A DNA stretch of 64,000 bases, from the NCBI RefSeq assembly GCF_004793635.1, contig NZ_SRXV01000001.1, positions 992,501 to 1,056,500 of the forward strand. The letters run 5' to 3'. Both the position numbers and the translations under genes were made by a program. Below the pieces are notes generated by a model, which ran no database searches, was not told where the DNA came from, and saw nothing but the letters and a program-made list of their open reading frames with translations. Source of the DNA: Marinicauda pacifica (lineage in GTDB: Bacteria; Pseudomonadota; Alphaproteobacteria; Caulobacterales; Maricaulaceae). Positions 18,850-30,015 of this stretch are shown piece by piece; the first letter of the stretch is position 1; every line of letters begins with the position of its first letter.

Positions 18850-21096
18850 TTACTCCTGCGGTTCTTCGTTACCGGTCTGGGGCGAGCGTGCGCGCTCGAC
18901 CGTGATCACGCGTTCGCACGTCTTCAGTGCGGCCAGGATATTCGACAGGTGGCGCGCATCAAACACCTCGACGTCGAAGACCATGTCGAAGAAGTCGCGC
19001 GAGCGCGACCAGGTGCGGATATTGACGATATTGCCACGCGCCTCCCCGACGGCGCCGGCGATTTCGGCCAGCGCGCCCGGTTCGTTGCTGACGGTGGCAG
19101 TGAGCCGGCCGATCGAGACCGCTTCGGAACTGGCCTCGGGCGTCCAGCGCAGATCGACCCAGCCGGAACCGGCCGCCTCGTCATCTTCCTCGTGGCTGGC
19201 AAGCACTTCGCAGTCGATGACATGCACTTCCAGGCCCTTGCCCGGCAGCACGACCCCAACGATGCGGTCGCCCGGGATCGGCGAGCAACACCCGGCAAAG
19301 TGGACCGAGACGCCCGGCGTCAGCCCACGCCCGGAAATGTAGAGCGCGGCCTTCTCGTCCTCGATCACCTCGCGGTCGCCTGGCTGGGCCCGGCGCAGAT
19401 CGCGGTGGCCGGGATAGACCGCCTCGAGCAGATCGCCAGATGTCAGGCGTCCGCGGCCAAGATCGATATAGAGCGCCTCGGCATTGTCGCGCTCGAGCCG
19501 CTTGATCGCGTCCTCCAGCTTCTTCTCGCTGAATTCCTTGCCTTCGCGCATGAAGGCGTGCTCCGCGATGACGCGGCCGATCCGGCTGAACTCTTCTTCC
19601 TCGGAGGAGCGGATGAGCTTGCGGATTGCCGCACGCGCGCGGCCTGTGATGACCAGGTCTTCCCAGCCGGCAGGCGGCTGGCGCACCCCGCCCTTGACGA
19701 TCTCGACCACGTCGCCATTGGTCAGGCGCGTGCGCAGCGGACGCTTGCGCCCGTTGATCTTGGCGGCGACCGCCGTGTAGCCGAGCTCGGTGTGGACCGC
19801 GAACGCGAAGTCCAGCGGCGTCGCCCCCGAGGGCAGCGCGATCAGATCGCCCTTCGGGGTGAAGGAGTAGACCTGGTCCACGAACATTTCGAGCTTGGCA
19901 TGCTCGAGGAATTCGTCCGGATCCCCGCCCTGCTCCAGGATTTCTACAAAGGGGCGCAGGCGCGCGAGCGGATCGCCACCGGCCGCCTCAGCCGATTTGG
20001 GATCGTAGGCATAACGCCCAGACTTGTAGCGCCAGTGCGCGGCAACCCCGGTCTCGGCGATCGCCTCCATCTCCTCGGTGCGGATCTGGAGTTCCACGCG
20101 CGTATTGCGTGGGCCGATGATCGTGGTGTGCAGGGAGCGGTAATTGTTCGGCTTCGGCGTGGAGATGTAGTCGCGGAAGCGGTCGTGCACGCAGCGATAG
20201 CTCTGATGGACCACGCCCAGGGCGCGGTAGCAATCGTCCGGCTCGGACACGATGATGCGGAAGGCGTAGATGTCCGCGATCTCGTCAAAGCTGACATGCT
20301 TGCGTTCCAGCTTGCGCCAGATCGAATAGGGCCGCTTCTCGCGGCCGAAGACGCGCCCGTCTATGCCGGATTCCTGAAGGCGCTCTGAGAGCGCCATGGA
20401 GACCGACGCCACAGCTTCGGACCGCGTCGCGCGCAGCTCGTTGAGCCGGCGCACGATGGATTCATAGGCGTTCGCGTTGATATTGCGGAAGGCCAGGTCT
20501 TCCAGTTCGACACAGACCCGGTTGACCCCGACCCGGCGGGCGAGCGGCGCGTAGATGTCCAGCGTCTCGCGCGCGATCCGCTCGCGCTTGTCCGGCCGGG
20601 GAATGTGGTGGAGCGTGCGCATGTTGTGCAGCCGGTCGCACAGCTTGACCAGCAACACGCGAACGTCGCGCGTGATTGCCACGACGAGTTTCTGGAGATT
20701 CTCCGCCTGCTTGGTGCGCTTGGAGGTCAGCTCCATCTGCCCGAGCTTGGTCACGCCGTCGACCAGCTCGGCCACGTCGGCGCCGAACCGCTCGGACACC
20801 TCGCTCAGCGTCGCGTCCGTGTCTTCCACGGTGTCGTGAAGCAGGCCGCACATGATGGTTGCGGCATCCAGGCGCAGATCGGCGAGCAGCATCGCCACGG
20901 CCACCGTGTGCCCGTAATACGGATCGCCGGAATAGCGGGTCTGGCCCGCGTGCTTGTCGCGCGAAAACTCGTAGGCCTCGCGCAGAAGATCGACCGGCGC
21001 GCCCTTGTGATAGGACAGGACACGCGCGATCAGATCGTCGGCGCTGGGGATGGCGTCGGCTGAGGCAAGCGCGGCTGGGCTGGCCAGCGCCGTCAT
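18850..21096 (-). CDS. Bifunctional (p)ppGpp synthetase/hydrolase, RelA/SpoT homologue
   Basis: 748 residues. The N-terminal HD hydrolase domain is intact ([23 protein letters not shown]). The synthetase domain has [33 protein letters not shown] and [14 protein letters not shown] domain (about 390-450) and a C-terminal ACT domain (about 670-740) follow. Both catalytic centres look complete, so it should make and degrade the alarmone, as the single Rsh of most alphaproteobacteria does. It sits 3 nt after rpoZ. Confidence 0.95.
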   Translation of the reverse strand: MTALASPAALASADAIPSADDLIARVLSYHKGAPVDLLREAYEFSRDKHAGQTRYSGDPYYGHTVAVAMLLADLRLDAATIMCGLLHDTVEDTDATLSEVSERFGADVAELVDGVTKLGQMELTSKRTKQAENLQKLVVAITRDVRVLLVKLCDRLHNMRTLHHIPRPDKRERIARETLDIYAPLARRVGVNRVCVELEDLAFRNINANAYESIVRRLNELRATRSEAVASVSMALSERLQESGIDGRVFGREKRPYSIWRKLERKHVSFDEIADIYAFRIIVSEPDDCYRALGVVHQSYRCVHDRFRDYISTPKPNNYRSLHTTIIGPRNTRVELQIRTEEMEAIAETGVAAHWRYKSGRYAYDPKSAEAAGGDPLARLRPFVEILEQGGDPDEFLEHAKLEMFVDQVYSFTPKGDLIALPSGATPLDFAFAVHTELGYTAVAAKINGRKRPLRTRLTNGDVVEIVKGGVRQPPAGWEDLVITGRARAAIRKLIRSSEEEEFSRIGRVIAEHAFMREGKEFSEKKLEDAIKRLERDNAEALYIDLGRGRLTSGDLLEAVYPGHRDLRRAQPGDREVIEDEKAALYISGRGLTPGVSVHFAGCCSPIPGDRIVGVVLPGKGLEVHVIDCEVLASHEEDDEAAGSGWVDLRWTPEASSEAVSIGRLTATVSNEPGALAEIAGAVGEARGNIVNIRTWSRSRDFFDMVFDVEVFDARHLSNILAALKTCERVITVERARSPQTGNEEPQE

Positions 21097-21099
21097 AGC

Positions 21100-21483
21100 C
21101 TACATCCGGCCGTCGTTCGGCCCGTCACGGTCGCTTTGCAGAGCCTTGAGCATCGCCGCCTCGTCCATTTCGGCCGGAGCGGGGAGCGCCTTGGGCTCGG
21201 CCGTCTCTTCGGCCGGCTGCGAGCGGGCGTGAGACGGGGCCTCGTCATCATCCTGCGGGATGACGCGCTGCAGCCCGTTGACCAGGCTCTCGCCGAGGCT
21301 GTCGAGATCGAGACGCTCGTCGGCAATCTCGCGAAGCGCCACGACCGGATTCTTGTCATTGTCGCGGTCAACGCGAATATCGGCGCCGGCGGCAATATTG
21401 CGCGCACGGTGAGCCGACAGAAGGACCAGGCGGAAGCGATTCGGGATCTTCTCGATGCAATCTTCGACGGTGACGCGAGCCAT
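21100..21483 (-). CDS. rpoZ: RNA polymerase omega subunit
   Basis: 127 residues. [28 protein letters not shown] and [13 protein letters not shown] match the omega core. The tail after residue 80 is acidic and alanine/proline-rich, as is common in alphaproteobacteria. It helps assemble RNA polymerase and contributes to ppGpp binding, which fits its place directly before the (p)ppGpp synthetase gene. Confidence 0.95.
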   Translation of the reverse strand: MARVTVEDCIEKIPNRFRLVLLSAHRARNIAAGADIRVDRDNDKNPVVALREIADERLDLDSLGESLVNGLQRVIPQDDDEAPSHARSQPAEETAEPKALPAPAEMDEAAMLKALQSDRDGPNDGRM

Positions 21484-21550
21484 GGGGGGAGTGCGCTCCT
21501 GAGGGCGATGTCAATTCAAACCTTGTAGATACCTGCTTGTGGAGGCCGCA

Positions 21551-22102
21551 TCAAGCGCCGTGCTGCACCGCGAGAGGCGCCAGGGGCGGTCCGTCCGGAC
21601 GCGCCCCGGCCCGGTCCTTCGCGCCGAGGCGCGCCACCAGCCTGTCAATGTCGAGACCGGAGACCGGATCGCGCCAGTCCGGGGCGATCTCGCGCAGCGG
21701 AAGCAGCACGAAAGACCGCGCCGCAGCCCGCGGATGCGGCAGGATCAGCCCGTCGCCGCCCTGCCCGCTCACCTCGCCCCGATAGTCGATCAGGTCGAGG
21801 TCCAGCGTGCGCGGCGCGTTGCGCTGCCCGCGCGCGCGTCCGAAGACATCCTCGACCTCGTGAAGCACGTCCAGCAGCGCACCGGGCCCCAGCCCCGTCG
21901 CCACGCGGGCGCAGGCATTGGAAAACGGCGGATCGGACGGATCGGGCCAGGCCGGCGTGCGCCAGGGACGCGACGCGGCCTCGATCTGCACGCCCCGGCG
22001 GACAAGCTCGCCAAGCGCGAAACAAAGTGTGCGCGCGGGCGTTTTTCCCATGTGCGCTTGGTTTGAACCCAGCGCTATATAGATACATTGGTGTCGATTC
22101 AT
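21551..22102 (-). CDS. folK: 2-amino-4-hydroxy-6-hydroxymethyldihydropteridine pyrophosphokinase
   Basis: 183 residues. IYIALGSNQA at the N-terminus, ASRPWRTPAWPDPSDPPFSNAC and RNAPRTLDLDLIDY contain the pterin- and Mg-ATP-binding residues of HPPK. It pyrophosphorylates the pterin precursor of folate. It is divergent from the NYN gene with about 30 nt between starts, so the two promoters overlap. Confidence 0.94.
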   Translation of the reverse strand: MNRHQCIYIALGSNQAHMGKTPARTLCFALGELVRRGVQIEAASRPWRTPAWPDPSDPPFSNACARVATGLGPGALLDVLHEVEDVFGRARGQRNAPRTLDLDLIDYRGEVSGQGGDGLILPHPRAAARSFVLLPLREIAPDWRDPVSGLDIDRLVARLGAKDRAGARPDGPPLAPLAVQHGA

Positions 22103-22133
22103 TGGTTAAGCGATATCTCACGAGGCATTAGAC

Positions 22134-22694
22134 ATGACATTTTATCCAAACGAACGGCTCGGGCTCTTTATCGACGGCGCGAACCTGTACTCTGCCGCCA
22201 AGGCGCTCGATTTCGACATCGATTACCGCAAGCTGCTTGAGGAATTCAAAAAGCGCGGACGTCTCCTGCGCGCGAACTATTACACCGCGCTGCTGGAGAA
22301 CGACGACTACACGCCGATCCGCCCGCTGATCGACTGGCTGGACTATAACGGCTTCAAGGTCGTGACCAAGGCGGCCAAGGAGTATTCCGACGATACCGGC
22401 CGCCGCCGGATCAAGGGCGACATGGACGTCGAGATTGCCGTCGACATCATGGAAGCCGCCCCGTATCTCGACCACATCCTCCTCTTCTCTGGCGATGGCG
22501 ATTTTCGCAAGGTCGTAGAGGCGGCACAGCGCAAAGGTGTGCGCGTCTCGGTGGTCTCGACACTGAAATCGACCCCGCCCATGACCAGCGACGATCTGCG
22601 CCGGCAGGCCGATTCCTTCATCGAGCTGGCCGACCTCGGCAAGCTCGTCGGACGCGAACGGCGTCAGCGCGACGATAATGACAGCGAGGACTAG
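22134..22694 (+). CDS. NYN domain (LabA/DUF88-type PIN-like) protein
   Basis: 186 residues. Acidic motifs of the PIN-like nuclease fold are present: LGLFIDGANLY near the N-terminus, KGDMDVEIAVDIME in the middle and LLFSGDGDFRKVVEAA (around residues 117-132). The C-terminus is highly charged. Members are predicted metal-dependent RNases; the LabA group has been linked to circadian output in cyanobacteria, but no role is known in this class. It overlaps the uracil-DNA glycosylase gene. Confidence 0.9.
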   Translation: MTFYPNERLGLFIDGANLYSAAKALDFDIDYRKLLEEFKKRGRLLRANYYTALLENDDYTPIRPLIDWLDYNGFKVVTKAAKEYSDDTGRRRIKGDMDVEIAVDIMEAAPYLDHILLFSGDGDFRKVVEAAQRKGVRVSVVSTLKSTPPMTSDDLRRQADSFIELADLGKLVGRERRQRDDNDSED

Positions 22695-23361
22695 CGGCGT
22701 GCCTGCAGGCAAGGTCCCGCCCGAAGCGCCGCTCGACTGTCCCCTCTGCCCGCGCCTTGTCGCCTATCGCGAGGAAAACGAGCGGCGCGAGCCGGACTGG
22801 CACAATGCGCCGGTGCCCTCCTTCGGGTCAGAGAATGCGCGTCTGCTCATCGTCGGACTGGCACCCGGGCGCACGGGCGCGAACCGGACCGCGCGCCCGT
22901 TCACCGGCGACTGGGCGGGCGACCTGCTCTACCCCACGCTAGACAAGTTCGGATTCTCGCGCGGTCATTTCGACAAGGATGGCCAGGACGATCTGCGCCT
23001 GGTCGACGCGATGATCACCAATGCGGTGCGGTGCGTGCCGCCGGAGAACAAGCCGGTGGGATCGGAATGCAATAACTGCCGCCCTTATCTGACGAGCCGG
23101 ATCGCCGCATTGCCCAAGCTGGAAGTGATCGTGTCACTCGGAGGAATCGCACACACCAACACGCTGCGTGCGCTGGGAATGAAGGCGTCCGCCGCCAAGT
23201 TCGCCCATGGCGCCTGGCACGATGTGGAAGGCCCGGACGGGCGCGCCTTCAAGCTGGTCAACAGCTATCATTGCTCGCGCTACAACACGAATACCGGGCG
23301 GCTGACGACGCAAATGTTCGAGGACGTGTTCAGGAGCGTGCGCGACCATCTGGACGGTTAG
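22678..23361 (+). CDS. Family 5 uracil-DNA glycosylase (UdgB-like)
   Basis: 227 residues. CPLCP and the C...C pattern of the Fe-S loop are near the N-terminus; motif 1 is GLAPGRTGANRTARPFTGD (around residues 60-78) and motif 3 is NSYHCSRYNTNTGRLT near the C-terminus, both typical of type 5 UDGs. It removes uracil and related lesions from DNA. The ATG at 22678 overlaps the NYN gene by 17 nt; a GTG at 22699 is an alternative start. Confidence 0.88.
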   Translation: MTARTSGVPAGKVPPEAPLDCPLCPRLVAYREENERREPDWHNAPVPSFGSENARLLIVGLAPGRTGANRTARPFTGDWAGDLLYPTLDKFGFSRGHFDKDGQDDLRLVDAMITNAVRCVPPENKPVGSECNNCRPYLTSRIAALPKLEVIVSLGGIAHTNTLRALGMKASAAKFAHGAWHDVEGPDGRAFKLVNSYHCSRYNTNTGRLTTQMFEDVFRSVRDHLDG

Positions 23362-23376
23362 CCGCGCCGAACACGC

Positions 23377-23850
23377 CTACCCGTACGTCTTCATGATGCG
23401 CTGCTTCTGACGGCCCCATTCGCGGGCTTTCTTGGTTTCGCGCTTGTCGATCTCCTTCTTGCCCTTGGCGAGACCGATCAGGAGCTTGGCGATGCCGCGC
23501 TCGTTGAAATAGAGCTTGAGCGGGACCACGGTGCGTCCTTCGCGCTGGACCGAACCGGACAGCTTGTTGATCTCCTTCTTGTGCAGAAGGAGTTTCCGCG
23601 GCCGGCGCGGCTCGTGATTGAAGCGGTTGCCGCCTTCATAGGGCGGGAAGTCGGCGTTGATCAGGTAGACCCCGCCTTTTTCCGGGCTGACATAGGCTTC
23701 GGCGATATTGGCCTTGCCCTGGCGCAAGGATTTGACCTCGGTGCCGGTCAGTTGCAGCCCGGCCTCGAATGTGTCCTCGATCTCGTAGTCGAACCTCGCG
23801 CGGCGATTGACCGCGACCAGCCCGTCCTTGTTGTCGGCGGGCTTGCTCAT
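23377..23850 (-). CDS. smpB: SsrA-binding protein SmpB
   Basis: 157 residues from ATG 23850 (ATGA overlap with dapA). [34 protein letters not shown] and the basic C-terminal tail [13 protein letters not shown] are diagnostic. It delivers tmRNA to stalled ribosomes. The dapA-smpB pair is conserved in alphaproteobacteria. The tmRNA gene is not in this window. Confidence 0.97.
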   Translation of the reverse strand: MSKPADNKDGLVAVNRRARFDYEIEDTFEAGLQLTGTEVKSLRQGKANIAEAYVSPEKGGVYLINADFPPYEGGNRFNHEPRRPRKLLLHKKEINKLSGSVQREGRTVVPLKLYFNERGIAKLLIGLAKGKKEIDKRETKKAREWGRQKQRIMKTYG

Positions 23851-24719
23851 AGCAATTCCAGCTCTTCCAGCGTCTGACGAACGCCCTGTCTGACCGGTTC
23901 GGGGCATTCGACCAGCGGCAGGCGCACCTCAGGCGCGCACAGTCCCATCAATGACAGCGCGTATTTCGACGGTGCCGGGCTCGGCGCGGCGAACAGCACC
24001 TCATGCAAGGCTTGAAGCTTGTCGTTCAGCGTGCGGGCGCGGTCCCAGTCACCCTCAAGGCAGGCGGTCTGGAACTCGGCGCACTGGCGGGGCGCCACAT
24101 TCGCCGTCACGGAGATGATGCCGTGCCCACCATGAGCATTATAGCCGAGCGCAGTATCGTCTTCGCCCGACAGCTGGATGAAGTCGGGACCGATCAGATT
24201 GCGGTGCCGGGTGACGCGCGCCACGTCGCCGCTGGCGTCCTTCACCCCGATGATGTTGGGATGCTCTGCCATGCGGGCCATCGTTTCTGGAAGGATGTCG
24301 ACCACCGAGCGTCCGGGAATATTGTAGATCACGATCGGCAGCGCGACGGCATCTGCAACCGCGTTGAAATGCGCCAGAAGACCGGCCTGGGACGGCTTGT
24401 TGTAATAGGGCGCGACCACGAGGCCCGCATCGACGCCCACGCTCTTGGCAAAGCGCTGCCACTCGATGGTGGATGCCGTCGCATTCGTGCCGGTTCCGGC
24501 GATAACCGGAATGCGCCCGCCTGCGATCTTCACCGTGCGTTCGATCACGTCGCGGCGCTCCGCCTCGCTCAGAGTCGGCGTTTCGGCAGTCGTCCCGCCG
24601 GGCACCAGGCCGTGCGTTCCTGCCTCGATCTGACGCTCGATGAGCGCTTCATAGGCCGCCCAGTCCACGGCTCCATCGCGGAAAGGCGTCACCAACGCAG
24701 TAAATGAGCCGCGGAACAT
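23847..24719 (-). CDS. dapA: 4-hydroxy-tetrahydrodipicolinate synthase
   Basis: 290 residues from ATG 24719, with AAGGGA upstream. The pyruvate-site motif [12 protein letters not shown], the catalytic tyrosine in [10 protein letters not shown] and the Schiff-base lysine in [10 protein letters not shown] are all present. It performs the first step of lysine/DAP synthesis. In-frame ATGs upstream would add residues not found in the family. It is divergent from the transglycosylase gene. Confidence 0.96.
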   Translation of the reverse strand: MFRGSFTALVTPFRDGAVDWAAYEALIERQIEAGTHGLVPGGTTAETPTLSEAERRDVIERTVKIAGGRIPVIAGTGTNATASTIEWQRFAKSVGVDAGLVVAPYYNKPSQAGLLAHFNAVADAVALPIVIYNIPGRSVVDILPETMARMAEHPNIIGVKDASGDVARVTRHRNLIGPDFIQLSGEDDTALGYNAHGGHGIISVTANVAPRQCAEFQTACLEGDWDRARTLNDKLQALHEVLFAAPSPAPSKYALSLMGLCAPEVRLPLVECPEPVRQGVRQTLEELELL

Positions 24720-24875
24720 CACCCTAGTTTCCCTTGAAGGTTCACTCTTGAACTGGGCGCGGAACATAATGACCCGCCCCGCATACGCCAACCATGTGCA
24801 CGCACGCTAGACAGTGTGCCGGGTATAAGAGACTCTGCTGTCTCACTTAGCCCCGCAAATACTGGGTTTTTTCAT

Positions 24876-27017
24876 ATGATCGCGCGTCTTACCCTCCTGG
24901 CCGGCCTGCTTGCCGCCACCGCCCTGACCGCTCCGGCCTGGTCCCAGGCTCCGGTACCGCGTCCCAAACCTGCGGTCGAGAACTACTCGGTCATCCTCAA
25001 CGATGCCGATTTCGACCGTTTCCGCGCGGGAATGGCCGCCGCGGACGATGACGAATGGGCTGGCGTGCGCGATGTACGCGGCACGATCGAGAACCCGGTC
25101 GCGCGCAAGATGCTGCTCTGGCGCATCGCCGTTTCCGATGCGCGCGCGCCCTTCTCCGACCTCGATCTCGCGCTCGACGAGCTGCAGAACTGGCCGCGAC
25201 GCTGGCAGATCCAGCGCGAAGCGGAGTGGAAGATCGAGGAGTCCGGGATGAGCCCGGCCCTGATCGTGCGCTGGTTCGAGGACCGCACCCCGGTGACCGG
25301 CGAAGGCCAGGTTGCCTATGGCGAAGCGCTACTCGAAACCGGCCAGCGCGAAGCGGGCCATGCGCAGATCGTCGACGCCTGGCGTACCAAGACCATGCGC
25401 CTCTCGGCTCAGGATGACGTTCTGGACGCGCATGCCGGCCTGTTTTCCGCCGCCGATCACGCCGAACGGGTCGACATGTTGCTCTGGGCCGGCCAGCGCA
25501 CGGCGGCGAGCCGCCTGCTGCCGCGCCTGAGCGAGGGAGAACGCCGCCTTGCCACGGCGCGCATCCGTCTGGCGACACGCTCGGCCGGAGTGGACTCGGC
25601 TGTAAACGCCGTTCCTGACAGCCTCGCCAGCGCACCCGGCCTGGTCTACGAGCGCGCCCGCTGGCGCCGGCAGGCCGGGCTCGACACCGACCTGCCCCTG
25701 CTGCTGGAGCTTCCCGACAGCTACCACAACACCGGCGCGCTGGAATCCATGTGGACCGAGCGCAAGCTCCAGATTCTGGAGCTGATGCGCGATAACGACC
25801 ATCTGACCGCCTACCAGCTCGCAGCCGCGAACGGGATGAGCTCGGGCGTGGATTTTGCCGACGCCGAATTCCTGGCCGGCTGGCTGGCGCTGACCCAGCT
25901 CAACCGGCCTGAAGACGCGCTGGAGCATTTCAACCGGCTTGAATCCGGCGTCACCACCCCCGTCTCTCTGGGCCGCGCCAAGTACTGGCAGGGCCGCGCA
26001 GCCGAAGCGGCAGGCCAGCTGGAACTGGCGCAGGAGCGTTTCGTGGCGGCGACCGAGCACGCCACGACCTATTACGGCCAGCTCGCCCTGCTGGCGCTGG
26101 GGCCCGACGCGGCCGAGCTGAACCTGCCGCCAGACCCTGAAATCAGCGCCGGCGATCGCCAGGCCTTTAATGACCGCGAGCTTATCCAGGCCCTGCGTCT
26201 GCTGGCGGAAATGAACGAGGATTATCTGTTCCGCGTCTTCATCTACCATCTCGACGACGAGATGGAGACAGCCGAGGAAACCACGATGCTGGCCGACATC
26301 GCGCTGGAATTCTTCCGTCTGCGCGAAGCGGTGCGCGCGGCCAAGTCCGGGCGCATGCAGCAGGGCATGACCGTCATCGGGCGCGCCTATCCGATGGTCG
26401 AGATTCCCGACGGGGCGCCGATCATGCCCGAAGCGGCGCTGACCTATTCTGTCATCCGTCAGGAGACCGAGTTCGACGCGCGCGCCGTCAGTTCGGCCGG
26501 TGCCCGAGGCATGATGCAGATGATGCCGGCGACCGCACGCCAGACGGCACGCCAGATCGGGCAGCCCTATAACTTCCAGTGGCTGACCGACGACCCGGAT
26601 TATAATCTGACGCTGGGCATGGCCCACCTCAACGAGGTGACCGAGGACTATAACGGCTCGCTGGTCCTGGCGCTGGCCGCCTACAATGCCGGGGGCCACC
26701 GCGTGCGCCGCTGGGTGGAGGAATACGGCGACCCGCGCACCGGGGCCATCGACCCGGTCGACTGGGTGGAACACATCCCCTACTCGGAAACCCGCAACTA
26801 TGTTCAGCGCGTGCTGGAGAACCTTCAGGTCTACCGCGCGCGCCTGAGTGCAGATTCCTCAAGCCCGCTGATGATCGAGCAGGACATGGTGGGCGCGGGC
26901 GGCGTTGCCGATCTGCCCTCCCTGCCCCCGGAATTCATCCAGGCTTTGGACGCGATCGAAGCGGAACGCGCGGATGCGGAAGCCCGGGCCGACCGTCCCG
27001 AGGGCGAAGGCGACTAG
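24876..27017 (+). CDS. Soluble lytic murein transglycosylase, Slt type
   Basis: 713 residues from ATG 24876. The signal peptide (about 1-24) ends in APAWSQA. A long alpha-helical superhelical region (about 30-500) is followed by the SLT domain with catalytic Glu in YSVIRQETEFDARAVSSAGA, then GMMQMMPATARQTA and LALAAYNAGGHRV. It cleaves peptidoglycan glycan strands in the periplasm. Its stop lies in a shared CTAG with the convergent dehydratase gene. Confidence 0.94.
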   Translation: MIARLTLLAGLLAATALTAPAWSQAPVPRPKPAVENYSVILNDADFDRFRAGMAAADDDEWAGVRDVRGTIENPVARKMLLWRIAVSDARAPFSDLDLALDELQNWPRRWQIQREAEWKIEESGMSPALIVRWFEDRTPVTGEGQVAYGEALLETGQREAGHAQIVDAWRTKTMRLSAQDDVLDAHAGLFSAADHAERVDMLLWAGQRTAASRLLPRLSEGERRLATARIRLATRSAGVDSAVNAVPDSLASAPGLVYERARWRRQAGLDTDLPLLLELPDSYHNTGALESMWTERKLQILELMRDNDHLTAYQLAAANGMSSGVDFADAEFLAGWLALTQLNRPEDALEHFNRLESGVTTPVSLGRAKYWQGRAAEAAGQLELAQERFVAATEHATTYYGQLALLALGPDAAELNLPPDPEISAGDRQAFNDRELIQALRLLAEMNEDYLFRVFIYHLDDEMETAEETTMLADIALEFFRLREAVRAAKSGRMQQGMTVIGRAYPMVEIPDGAPIMPEAALTYSVIRQETEFDARAVSSAGARGMMQMMPATARQTARQIGQPYNFQWLTDDPDYNLTLGMAHLNEVTEDYNGSLVLALAAYNAGGHRVRRWVEEYGDPRTGAIDPVDWVEHIPYSETRNYVQRVLENLQVYRARLSADSSSPLMIEQDMVGAGGVADLPSLPPEFIQALDAIEAERADAEARADRPEGEGD

Positions 27018-28009
27018 GGCCGGCCGGGCCGCAGCGCGGCCTCGGCAAGCGTTTGCGGATCGATATTGCCGCCGGTCAGCACGATCACCGTGGTCTTGCC
27101 GCGGCAGTCGATCTTTCCCGAAAGCGCAGCGGCGAGCGCGGCGGCCCCGCCGGGCTCGACCACGAGCTTGAGGACGCGCAGCCCGAACGCGACCGCATCG
27201 AGCGCCTCGTCATCGCTCACCACGCCTACACCGCTGAGGCGTCGATTGATCGCAAAGGTCAGCCGCCCGGGCGCTCCGGACAGGAGAGCGTCCTGGATCG
27301 AGCCGGACTTGCGGGTATTCGACAACCTTTCCCCGGCCGCAAGCGAGCGGGCATGATCGTCAAACCCTTCCGGCTCCGCTCCGAAGACGCGTGTGTCCGG
27401 CGAGTGATGAGCCGCCGCGAGGTTGATCCCCCCGATCAGCCCCCCGCCGCCGACACAGCAGATCAGCTGATCGGCCGAAATCCCGTCCGCCGCAAGGTCC
27501 TGGAAGATCTCCAGTCCGCAAGTTCCCTGCCCGGCAATGATGTCGGGATGGTCGAAGGAAGGAATGATTGCTGCGCCGCTTTCTGAAGCCAGGCGCGCGG
27601 CGATCTCCTCGCGATCCTCGCGCTCGCGGTCATAGCTGATGACCTCGGCCCCGCGGGCGCGAACCCCCTCCGCTTTCACGGCCGGGGCATCGGCCGGCAT
27701 CACGATCCGCGCGTGGATTCCGAGACGCCGGGCGGCCTCGGCCACGCCCTGGCCATGATTGCCGGACGAAAACGCCACGACGCCGCGCGCTTTCTGGTCC
27801 GCGTCCAGCTTCGACAAGGCGTTATAGGCACCGCGAAACTTGAAGGAGCCGGTGACCTGAAGGATTTCGGGCTTGAGGAATATGTCACCGCCGAGGTGTT
27901 CGCTCAGCGCGGGGCTGTGCACGAGCGGAGTGCGTACCGCCTGACCTGACAGGCGCTGCGCTGCAGCGACGACATCCTCATAACCGGGCAGTGGCAAGCC
28001 GTCCTTCAT
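27014..28009 (-). CDS. PLP-dependent threonine dehydratase / serine racemase-like enzyme
   Basis: 331 residues from ATG 28009. The PLP lysine is in TGSFKFRGAYNAL, the substrate loop is FSSGNHGQGVA, and the glycine loop for the phosphate is CVGGGGLIGG. There is no C-terminal ACT domain, so this is the short catabolic-type ammonia-lyase (TdcB-like) or a serine racemase-like enzyme rather than biosynthetic IlvA. The exact activity cannot be decided by reading. Confidence 0.87.
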   Translation of the reverse strand: MKDGLPLPGYEDVVAAAQRLSGQAVRTPLVHSPALSEHLGGDIFLKPEILQVTGSFKFRGAYNALSKLDADQKARGVVAFSSGNHGQGVAEAARRLGIHARIVMPADAPAVKAEGVRARGAEVISYDREREDREEIAARLASESGAAIIPSFDHPDIIAGQGTCGLEIFQDLAADGISADQLICCVGGGGLIGGINLAAAHHSPDTRVFGAEPEGFDDHARSLAAGERLSNTRKSGSIQDALLSGAPGRLTFAINRRLSGVGVVSDDEALDAVAFGLRVLKLVVEPGGAAALAAALSGKIDCRGKTTVIVLTGGNIDPQTLAEAALRPGRP

Positions 28010-28179
28010 GAACACCCGGTCCTTCTGAGTGGTGCGCCGCAACAACGGCGCAGACTTTATCAGGCAAAGCCATTGCGAAAAACGTCCGGCACGCTTTTGA
28101 TAGCGCCAGTCACACACAACCTGGCCGATCTCCTCGTCAGACGGGGGACGGCTTTTACATTGCTAGGGGAGGAATGCCC

Positions 28180-29829
28180 ATGCTTCGCGGGCAGATGATG
28201 GATCGTCAGTTGATGATCTCGAGCATTCTCGTTCATGCCGCGCAGAATCACGGCGAGCGCGAGATTGTCAGCCGTCTTCCGGATACCGGCGAGATTCACC
28301 GCTATGGCTGGCGCCAGTGCCACGAGCGCAGCAAGCGCCTGGCCAATGCGCTGACCAGCCTGAAGACGAAGCCGGGCGACCGGGTGGCGACGATTGCGTG
28401 GAACTCGCATCGCCATCTGGAACTCTATTACGGCGTCTCCGGCATGGGCGCGGTGGTCCACACGGTCAATCCGCGCCTCGCGCCGGAGCAGATCGCCTGG
28501 ATGCTCGACCACGCCAAGGCAAAGCACGTCTTCTTCGACGTCACCTTCGCGCCGATCGTCGAAGCCATCGCCAAGTCGTGCAAGACGGTCAAGCACTGGG
28601 TCGCGATGACCGACGAGGCCCACAAGCCGGACATGAAGACCAAGGTCGATGTCTACGAGACCCTGATCGAACGCGCCTCGCCCGACTTTGAATGGCCAAG
28701 CTTCGACGAGAACACGGCCGCCGGCCTGTGCTACACGTCCGGCACCACGGGCGAACCCAAGGGCGCGCTCTATTCGCACCGCTCCACCGTGCTGCACGCC
28801 ATGATGAGCCTGTCCACCGACACGATCGGGGCCGGCTCTCACGGCGTGATCATGCCGGTCGTGCCCATGTTCCACGTCAATGCCTGGGGCGTGCCCTACG
28901 CCGCTGCCATGTCCGGCGCCAAGCTGGTCATGCCGGGCGCCCAGATGGACGGCAAGAGCATCCAGGAGCTGATCTCGGACGAGGAAGTCACCCACGTGCT
29001 CGGCGTGCCGACCGTTTGGCTCGGCCTCCTGCAGTATCTGCGCGAGAGCGGCACCCGCATCGACAGCGTGGAAACCGTGCTGATGGGCGGGTCGGCCATG
29101 CCGGAGGCCCTGCTGCGCGCCTATCAGGACGAGTATGACGTCAACATGCAGCAAGGTTGGGGCATGACCGAAATGAGCCCGCTGGGCACGGTCGGCAAGC
29201 TTCTGCCCAAGCATGACGACCTGACCGAAGACGAGAAGATCGCCATCAAACTGAAACAGGGCCGCCTGATCTATGGCGTCGAGATGCGCATCGTCGACGA
29301 CGGCGGCAATATCCTGCCGCGCGACGGCAAGGCGTCGGGACACGTGCAGGTGCGCGGTCCCTGGATCATCGATAGCTATTATCGCGGCGCCGGCCAGGAA
29401 GCCTTCACCGAAGATGGCTGGTTCCGGACCGGCGATGTCGGCACGATCGACCAGGACGGCTACATGACGATTACCGACCGGTCCAAGGACGTCATCAAGT
29501 CCGGTGGCGAGTGGATCAGCTCGATCGAGCTCGAGAACGCGGCGATGGGCCATCCCGAGGTGGCGATGGCGGCGGCGGTGGGCATGCCCCACCCCAAATG
29601 GCAGGAACGCCCGCTTCTGGTCATCCAGCCCAAGCCGGGGACCGAGCCGACCCGGGAGTCCATTCGCGACTATCTGGTCCAGCACGTCCCCAAATGGTGG
29701 CTGCCCGAAGGCATAGAATTCATTGACGAGATGCCGCTCGGCGCGACCGGGAAGATCCTGAAGACGCGCCTGCGCGAAATCTACAAGGATTACGAATTCC
29801 CGGATGCCCAGGAGTCCGAACAGGCCTGA
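28180..29829 (+). CDS. Fatty-acyl-CoA synthetase, AMP-binding family (AlkK/medium-to-long chain type)
   Basis: 549 residues. The ATP-binding motif is [19 protein letters not shown] (around residues 182-200), with [10 protein letters not shown], the hinge region [16 protein letters not shown] and the C-terminal lysine in [11 protein letters not shown]. It activates a carboxylic acid, probably a medium or long fatty acid, as acyl-AMP and then the CoA thioester. I prefer ATG 28180 because GGAGG lies 7 nt upstream; the ATG at 28174 is too close to it. A clear terminator follows. Confidence 0.9.
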   Translation: MLRGQMMDRQLMISSILVHAAQNHGEREIVSRLPDTGEIHRYGWRQCHERSKRLANALTSLKTKPGDRVATIAWNSHRHLELYYGVSGMGAVVHTVNPRLAPEQIAWMLDHAKAKHVFFDVTFAPIVEAIAKSCKTVKHWVAMTDEAHKPDMKTKVDVYETLIERASPDFEWPSFDENTAAGLCYTSGTTGEPKGALYSHRSTVLHAMMSLSTDTIGAGSHGVIMPVVPMFHVNAWGVPYAAAMSGAKLVMPGAQMDGKSIQELISDEEVTHVLGVPTVWLGLLQYLRESGTRIDSVETVLMGGSAMPEALLRAYQDEYDVNMQQGWGMTEMSPLGTVGKLLPKHDDLTEDEKIAIKLKQGRLIYGVEMRIVDDGGNILPRDGKASGHVQVRGPWIIDSYYRGAGQEAFTEDGWFRTGDVGTIDQDGYMTITDRSKDVIKSGGEWISSIELENAAMGHPEVAMAAAVGMPHPKWQERPLLVIQPKPGTEPTRESIRDYLVQHVPKWWLPEGIEFIDEMPLGATGKILKTRLREIYKDYEFPDAQESEQA

Positions 29830-29855
29830 TCGCAATATCCGGCGATCGACACGTC

Positions 29856-29886
29856 AACGCCCCGGCTCGAAGGACCGGGGCGTTTT
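29856..29886 (+). terminator. Rho-independent terminator of the acyl-CoA synthetase gene
   Basis: AACGCCCCGG (29856-29865) and CCGGGGCGTT (29875-29884) form a 10-bp stem with a 9-nt loop; the run of four T bases starts at 29883. It lies 27 nt beyond the stop at 29829. Confidence 0.8.
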
Positions 29887-30015
29887 CGTACGTCTTGCCC
29901 TTGCATCGGGTGGAAACCTGCCCTAGATTTATTGATATTCGATAAGGCGGAGCAACCGCCAGGGTCTGAAAACAGACGACGGATACCAAGAACAAGACAC
30001 GAAAGGTTGGACGAT

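Noticed and set aside
27014..27017. Overlapping stop codons of convergent genes in CTAG (also at 9598-9601)
   Set aside because: CTAG contains a stop on each strand; overlap of convergent genes by 4 nt is common and needs no special explanation.
28060..29835. 591-codon open frame antisense to the acyl-CoA synthetase gene
   Set aside because: The plus strand encodes a full-length enzyme with all motifs. The antisense frame is rich in His/Arg/Asp and has no recognisable domain.
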